NCBI GenBank assembly: GCA_039636775.1
Contig: CP143429.1
Coordinates: 3,348,001-3,412,000, forward strand
DNA from: Micrococcaceae bacterium Sec5.8
Lineage (GTDB): Bacteria > Actinomycetota > Actinomycetes > Actinomycetales > Micrococcaceae
Length of the DNA stretch: 64,000 nucleotides
Direction of reading: 5' to 3'
Each line of letters opens with the position of its first letter. The stretch's first letter is position 1. Below, in pieces: positions 60,869-64,000 of this stretch. The translations under genes were made by a program, and so were the position numbers. The notes beneath the pieces are model-generated. The model saw only the letters and a program-made list of their open reading frames with translations. It searched no databases and was not told the DNA's origin.

Positions 60869-62164
60869 CTATGTGTGTCCCGACCGCCGCTCAAGAAGGT
60901 AGTTAAGTGGTCCCCGTCCGACGGAGACCAGCTCAGCGCGCAGGACCTTTGCGATGCGAGGGTCCTGGTGCGCCGGGACTGCCGTTGCCGCACTTTGTCC
61001 CAAGGAATGGTTCCGGGCGTTCTTCAGGAAATGCAGGGCACCCTGCGGGCTTCGGGCGATCGCGAACCGTGCCGTGCGCGGGTTCAAGAGGATCTTCGTC
61101 AACCATGATCCGAGGCCCTTGCCGTACCCGCGGGCCTGCACGATCAGGTCATCGAGCTCTGCACGGTGGCGGTGCCAGACAATTGCCGAGGGTTGGACCA
61201 CCAGAGAGTGACCTTCGAGTATTACCCGGGTGAACATGTCGATGTCCTCGCCCCCGCCTGTGCGGGTACCTACGCCTAGCGCCGGGTCAAAGGCTCCCAG
61301 CGCCAGGGCGGAACGCCGATCCAGCGCGAAGTTCGCTCCCGTGCCGAAAGCTCCCGGGCAAAACGGAAATGTCGGCAGGTCGGCCGGCGGATCCGCCATG
61401 GAGAAGACTTTTGGTGCGACGATTTTGGACCAGTTGACGCGGTCGTCGAAGTAGCCCTGCGCGGGCGACCGCAATTCGCCGGCCGGCACCAGCCCGGTCA
61501 CACACGCAACATCGGGAGCCTGTTCAAACCCGGCGGCAATGCCCCGCAGCCAGTACCTGTCCACCACGACGTCGTCATCGGTGAACGCGACGATGTCGCC
61601 GCCCGCGCGGTACATGCCGGCATTGCGGGCCCTGGAGAGCCCGGGCCGCGGTTCCGATATCAGTGTCAGCCGGGGGTCCGGAAACTCATTGCGCACAAGC
61701 TCGCGGGTTTCGTCGGCGCTTGCCGCGTTGTCCACGATGATCACGTCGAAGTTTGGATAGTCCAGACCCAAGATCGCACCGATGGCACCGCGCAACTGGG
61801 ACACACGGTCCCGGGTGCACACAATCACCGTGATGGAGGGCGTCGACGACTCCTGCTGTGCCACCGCGGCCGGCAGAGCCGACGCGGCAGTCTCAAGATC
61901 CTCCCGGTCCACCACACCGCCCGGAGCGTCGACGTCGACGAAGCCCCGGACGGATGGCCCGCTGCGCACCAGCAGGCGTGCACGGTGGTAACCCTTGGAA
62001 TCCTGCAGCCTTAGATGGGTGTAGCCCGCGAGGGACTCCAGATCCACCGCACCGACCCACAACGCTCCCGACCAGTCGGGGACGGCTTCGTTTGCCATTG
62101 AAGGAGCGATATCCAACCCTGCGTCCTCGATATCCACCACAAACTCGTTTCCGACTGCAATCAC
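60869..62164 (-). CDS. Family 2 glycosyltransferase
   Basis: The 431-residue protein has a N-terminal extension of about 120 residues followed by a GT-A domain with ITVIVCTRDRVSQLRGAI, EPRPGLSRARNAGM, and the acidic metal-binding motif VAFTDDDVVVD. The late GGGEDIDMFTRVILEGHSL holds the ED-x-D catalytic pattern. It would transfer an activated sugar in polysaccharide synthesis. GTG 62164 overlaps the stop of the preceding glycosyltransferase (GTGA), so they are coupled. Confidence 0.9.
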   Translation of the reverse strand: MIAVGNEFVVDIEDAGLDIAPSMANEAVPDWSGALWVGAVDLESLAGYTHLRLQDSKGYHRARLLVRSGPSVRGFVDVDAPGGVVDREDLETAASALPAAVAQQESSTPSITVIVCTRDRVSQLRGAIGAILGLDYPNFDVIIVDNAASADETRELVRNEFPDPRLTLISEPRPGLSRARNAGMYRAGGDIVAFTDDDVVVDRYWLRGIAAGFEQAPDVACVTGLVPAGELRSPAQGYFDDRVNWSKIVAPKVFSMADPPADLPTFPFCPGAFGTGANFALDRRSALALGAFDPALGVGTRTGGGEDIDMFTRVILEGHSLVVQPSAIVWHRHRAELDDLIVQARGYGKGLGSWLTKILLNPRTARFAIARSPQGALHFLKNARNHSLGQSAATAVPAHQDPRIAKVLRAELVSVGRGPLNYLLERRSGHT

Positions 62165-63168
62165 GTGGCTTCCCTCCAGGGCGGGCCGCTGAGGGGGACG
62201 GGAGTGGAGCCGGCCAGGAGAGATCCGGCGCCGTGGGCAGAGCGGCGGCCCCGGAAGTATCCCGCCGCCGTAACCGCCAGAACGGCCACGTAGGTTCCTG
62301 CCCTGCGCACACCCTGAGGGTCGGAACCACGGCCCCATGAGGACAGGGACGAAAAGACCGCCCGCGGCAGGACGCTGCGCACGTAGCGCCGCTCGGGGCC
62401 CAGCGCCCGCTTGTGGCCCACAATGTGGCTGACCTGGGCTTTGGAAATTCCCTCCGACCAGGAACGTTCCAGCATGTAACGGAATGTGCCGCGCTGCAGT
62501 GGGACGTAGTGATGGACCAGGGCTGCGGGTTCATACACGATCCGCGACCCCGGGGAACCGACCGCGGCCCGGATGCAGATCTCGGTCTCCTCGCACCCCA
62601 GCGGTTTGGTGCCCTGGCGGCCAAGGGAAAGGTTGAAGCCGCCCACCTGCTGCAGAACCTGCAGCCGGAAGGACATGTTGGCGCCGATGACGTTCCTGAC
62701 TTCGGAGGCCACCTTGGGCATGCCCCGGTGGCTGCACCCCACAATCCAGTCCAGTTCAGGGCCGAAGTGTCCGGGGCGTCCGCTTTCCCAGGAAGGTTCA
62801 ACCTTGCCCCCAACAGCCAGGACATCGGAGTCGTCATAGAGCGCCGTCAGCTTTTCAAGCCAGTCCGGAGCCGCTACAGCATCGTCGTCCAGGAAGGCAA
62901 CGATCTCCGAGGTGGCCAGGCCCACGCCGGTGTTCCGCGCCCCGGAAAGTCCCTGCAGCCCGGTGCTTTCCACCAGGGTGACGTCCTGAACAGCGGCAAC
63001 CAGCCGCTTATACAGGTCCTCGTTGTGGTCAACCACAACGATCACCTGTTTGGGCTGAAGTGTCTGGGCGTGGACCGAGTCAAGGACGTCCATGAGCAGG
63101 TCCCAGCGCTGCTCGGTGTAGGAGCAGATGACCACGGAGGCGTTGGGTCGGAAATTGAAGTCGAGCAC
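62161..63168 (-). CDS. Family 2 glycosyltransferase
   Basis: The 335-residue GT-A enzyme begins MLDFNFRPNASVVICSYTEQ and has LQGLSGARNTGVGLATSEIVAFLDDDAV with the Asp-x-Asp metal site, then CEETEICIRAAV. The GTG start follows AAAGGAGCC. Its stop overlaps the next glycosyltransferase gene. It probably works in the same assembly pathway, adding one of the successive sugars. Confidence 0.9.
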   Translation of the reverse strand: MLDFNFRPNASVVICSYTEQRWDLLMDVLDSVHAQTLQPKQVIVVVDHNEDLYKRLVAAVQDVTLVESTGLQGLSGARNTGVGLATSEIVAFLDDDAVAAPDWLEKLTALYDDSDVLAVGGKVEPSWESGRPGHFGPELDWIVGCSHRGMPKVASEVRNVIGANMSFRLQVLQQVGGFNLSLGRQGTKPLGCEETEICIRAAVGSPGSRIVYEPAALVHHYVPLQRGTFRYMLERSWSEGISKAQVSHIVGHKRALGPERRYVRSVLPRAVFSSLSSWGRGSDPQGVRRAGTYVAVLAVTAAGYFRGRRSAHGAGSLLAGSTPVPLSGPPWREAT

Positions 63169-63169
63169 C

Positions 63170-64000
63170 TTAGGCTCCTTTCACCGCGGTAAGCACGCTC
63201 CGCGGGTCCGTAGGTGTGCGGGCAAAGCGGACGTTTGGATAGGTGTACTTGACCCGACGGAGGGCCTCCGGCCTTGCCCCCGCGGTTGGCGCTTCCCACG
63301 CAGTGCACTCTTTCGCCAGGGTCCGGAGAACCCGCCATCCGTCGCGAAAGGTCTGCAAGTTTGAAACACCGGAGATGCGGTCAAGTTCGAAGCTCGGGAC
63401 TTCCGCGATCCGCAGACCCGCACGGGCGGCCCTGACGATCAGTTCTGTCTCAATTTCAAAGCCGTCGGACTCCAGCTCGAGAACCTCAAGGCACTCCCGG
63501 CGGAGTGCTATGTAGCCGTAGCACAGGTCCGAATAGTTGCTCCTGAGCACCGTGTTCGCGAGCCCTGTCAGCACCCGGTTTCCGGCGTTCCGCAACCAGG
63601 TCAGGTCCTCCGACCCGCCCCCCGTGACGTACCGGGAACCCTTGACGAAGTCATAGTCGTGCTGAAGCGGGGAGACGAACCAGCCGATTTCCTGCGGGTC
63701 CATGCTTCCGTCGGCGTCCAGCATGACGATGATGTCTCCGGACGCCGCTGCGAAGCCGGCGCGGACAGCGATGCCTTTGCCTTTGCGCGGTTCCGCCACG
63801 ACAACAACGTCCACCCTCAGTGCCTTAGCGACGTCGATCGTGTGGTCGTGGGACCGACCGTCGACGATGACCACTTCGTCCACATAGGACGGCATGCGCC
63901 GCAGCACCCAGGGTAAATTCATTTCTTCATTAAGAGTTGGAATTACCACACTCACCGAAGCTCTCGGCGAGCCGTCGATTCGCTCACTCGGCGAATCTGG
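63170..64000 (-). CDS. Family 2 glycosyltransferase, dolichyl-phosphate mannosyltransferase-like (5' end may be outside window)
   Basis: At least 261 residues from GTG 63955, with SVVIPTLNEEMNLPWVLRRMP, IIVMLDADGSMDP (Asp-x-Asp) and DFVKGSRYVTGGG. These are the hallmarks of polyprenyl-phosphate sugar transferases that charge a lipid carrier. The frame stays open to the right edge, with upstream codons in frame (PDSPSERIDGSPRAS), so the true start may be further out. It lies just upstream of the other glycosyltransferases on the same strand. Confidence 0.87.
   Translation of the reverse strand, partial: PDSPSERIDGSPRASVSVVIPTLNEEMNLPWVLRRMPSYVDEVVIVDGRSHDHTIDVAKALRVDVVVVAEPRKGKGIAVRAGFAAASGDIIVMLDADGSMDPQEIGWFVSPLQHDYDFVKGSRYVTGGGSEDLTWLRNAGNRVLTGLANTVLRSNYSDLCYGYIALRRECLEVLELESDGFEIETELIVRAARAGLRIAEVPSFELDRISGVSNLQTFRDGWRVLRTLAKECTAWEAPTAGARPEALRRVKYTYPNVRFARTPTDPRSVLTAVKGA

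Overview
The window is about 64 kb of high-GC actinobacterial chromosome. It is densely coded with short intergenic gaps, GC-rich third codon positions and frequent GTG starts, and it lacks phage genes, transposases and CRISPR arrays. Gene content (purD-purC pair, GAF-ANTAR regulators, DUF2630, DUF6221 and sterol-carrier small proteins, NhaP antiporter fused to a UBP zinc finger) points to the Micrococcaceae, most like Arthrobacter or Pseudarthrobacter. That placement is inference; no marker such as 16S rRNA is present.

Layout. 1-3 kb: the 3' part of an ABC exporter, tRNA-Pro(CGG), then the most striking locus. This is a small minus-strand gene for an 80-residue secreted precursor holding four copies of the octapeptide IGNWPDPM, divergent from an XRE-type helix-turn-helix regulator with a long helical, TPR-like C-terminal part. 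It looks like a multi-copy peptide pheromone with its receptor-regulator. 3-9 kb: purine genes purC and purD, a membrane-bound molybdopterin oxidoreductase, an asparaginase, a sterol-carrier-like protein and a short-chain dehydrogenase. 9.5-18 kb: a HAD phosphatase, a DUF1508 protein, GH15 and GH1 glycosidases, a DUF72 protein, an APP1-like phosphatase, a gene broken by two G-run deletions, and a PAP2 phosphatase. 18-21.5 kb: an NCS1 permease overlapping a cyclase-NTF2 fusion, and a small protein.

21.6-30 kb: a seven-gene minus-strand sugar-acid operon (ABC importer, D-galactonate dehydratase, KDPG aldolase, KDG kinase, D-mannonate dehydratase) with a divergent FadR/GntR regulator. It would import and degrade hexonates through 2-keto-3-deoxy intermediates to pyruvate and glyceraldehyde 3-phosphate. 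30-45 kb: a stress/redox-type region with an aldo/keto reductase, universal stress protein, DUF302 protein, phosphoribosyltransferase-hydrolase fusion, P-type Mg2+ ATPase, three GAF-ANTAR regulators, two alpha/beta hydrolases, a PfpI-like protein and several small proteins. 45-49 kb: a secreted subtilisin and the NhaP-zinc-finger fusion. 48.8-64 kb: a cell-surface polysaccharide region with four glycosyltransferases, a flippase, a large membrane protein, a membrane-anchored GH16 enzyme, an APH-like kinase and two related nucleotidyltransferase/kinase-like proteins. It continues past the right edge.

Two sequence-level patterns recur. At least seven genes have a TANNNT hexamer exactly six bases before the start codon, the geometry of leaderless transcripts. 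A 16-bp motif (CTAATAAGCATACTGA type) lies upstream of three separate stress-type genes.
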